Source: Piromyces finnis
Lineage: Eukaryota; Neocallimastigomycota; Neocallimastigomycetes; Neocallimastigales; Neocallimastigaceae
Assembly (NCBI GenBank): GCA_002104945.1
Contig: MCFH01000016.1
Coordinates: forward strand, 62,001-126,000
Length of the DNA stretch: 64,000 nucleotides
Direction of reading: 5' to 3'
The number at the start of each line of letters is the position of its first letter. Within the stretch, counting starts at the first letter, position 1. The translations under genes and the position numbers were made by a program. Of the stretch, positions 63,506-64,000 are shown piece by piece. The notes beneath the pieces are model-generated. The model was not told the DNA's origin. It saw nothing but the letters and a program-made list of their open reading frames with translations, and made no database searches.

Positions 63506-64000
63506 TCTTCAGTTTGTGAATTATTTATATTTTCTTTTATTTGTTCACCATTCACTAAATCTTTTTCAGAATCTAAAATATTCATATTATTACCATTTTC
63601 AAAATCATTGGATTTATTTTCTTCCACGTGTGGGCTAATTAAAATGGAAGAATTTACACCTATTGGTGCAGGAGGTAATGCATGAGATGGTTCTTCATTT
63701 GGAAGAGGTGTATTCTCTTGGGAATCAAAAGTAACATCATCTAATAAAGAATGTGTAGTTAAAGAACTAATGGATTTTTCTTCTTCCTCAACTGCAGGAA
63801 TTTGAGGTACTATACTCATAGTACTTGCATTTGGATCAATACTTTCTTTTTCTAAAGTATTACTTTCACTACTATCATTCTTTTCTTGTTCTTCTTCAGT
63901 CATATTAGTAACATATAACGATGTACGTTTCTTTCTGAATTTTTTTCTTGTTGGTGAGACAACATTGATTTTCATATTCTTTTCTTCACCTGGAGAAGTA
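60984..64000 (-). CDS. SH3-domain protein with polyQ and polyN tracts (5' partial)
   Basis: Two visible exons, 61308-64000 (open to the window edge) and 60984-61177, join in frame with a GTAAAA donor. The last 60 residues form an SH3 domain: MYDYEAVSFEEVTFKSN (ALYDY and specificity loop), AVQEDGWWETEV (the double Trp), and RRRGLIPSNFVEVINE (the SNFV end). The adaptor would bind Pro-rich ligands. The preceding ~900 residues are acidic and disordered. They include an Asn run (63425-63503), a Gln-rich tract (62158-62372, QQQ/LQQQ/YQQQ repeats) and Ser/Pro-rich stretches. A basic stretch RKKFRKKRTSLYV lies near the left end of the visible protein. An in-frame Met exists at 63975, but sequence upstream (TSPGEEKN) is also open, so the start is likely outside. 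Family is unknown beyond the SH3; a cortical or actin adaptor role is speculation. Confidence 0.8.
62158..62372 (-). repeat. Glutamine-codon repeat (CAA/CAG)n in the SH3 gene
   Basis: Imperfect CAA/CAG tract encoding Q runs broken by Leu, Tyr and Met at regular intervals. The TTG-rich plus strand gives a long shadow ORF that is not a gene. Confidence 0.85.
63425..63503 (-). repeat. Asparagine-codon repeat (AAT)n in the SH3 gene
   Basis: About 26 consecutive AAT codons, a pure trinucleotide array likely to vary in length between strains. The plus-strand poly-Leu ORF is a shadow. Confidence 0.85.

Overview
The window is eukaryotic and extremely AT-rich. Genes carry short, almost purely A/T introns with GTAAGT/GTATGT-like donors, intergenic DNA is full of homopolymers, and proteins contain long Asn, Ser and Gln runs. 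The gene content (a fungal-style neurofibromin, RER1, eL21, a chytrid-type TmcB-like membrane protein) suggests an early-diverging fungus, most likely an anaerobic gut fungus (Neocallimastigomycota). That assignment is inference from composition and protein style, not from a marker search.

Layout. 1-5047 (-): many-exon membrane protein resembling TmcB/TmcC, running off the left edge. 6220-6808: complete tRNA-like SINE (-) with a 12-bp target-site duplication. 7543-16429 (-): neurofibromin-like RasGAP. 18998-24900 (-): 1890-aa disordered protein. 27559-28401 (-): REX1-B family protein. 29810-30882 (+): small membrane protein with a charged tail. 31387-34823: ATT microsatellite holding a broken LINE, itself split by a second copy of the SINE. 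35643-36767 (-): RER1. 39935-42221 (+): amidophosphoribosyltransferase. 42930-45005 and about 47080-47260: decayed LINE relics. 47595-56995 (-): nested LINE cluster containing one full-length element with an intact 1507-codon ORF. 57985-58467 (-) and 59052-60339 (+): divergent eL21 and NSE1. 60984-64000 (-): SH3 protein with polyQ and polyN, cut by the right edge.

The host genes are unrelated housekeeping and signalling functions: Ras down-regulation, ER retention, purine synthesis, translation and SMC5/6 DNA repair. They form no pathway. Several ORFs had to be extended by splicing by eye. The spliced reading frames of neurofibromin, the 1890-aa protein, REX1-B, RER1, ADE4, NSE1, the small membrane protein and the SH3 gene all close exactly.

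The most interesting system is a mobile-element pair: a potentially active LINE with EN, RT and a zinc knuckle, and a ~535-bp SINE with pol III-type boxes. The SINE carries a ~50-nt segment nearly identical to the LINE's terminal coding region. The two SINE copies differ at only two positions that I found, and one sits inside a LINE with a 132-nt poly(A) tail. Target-site duplications give the order of insertions in the LINE cluster.
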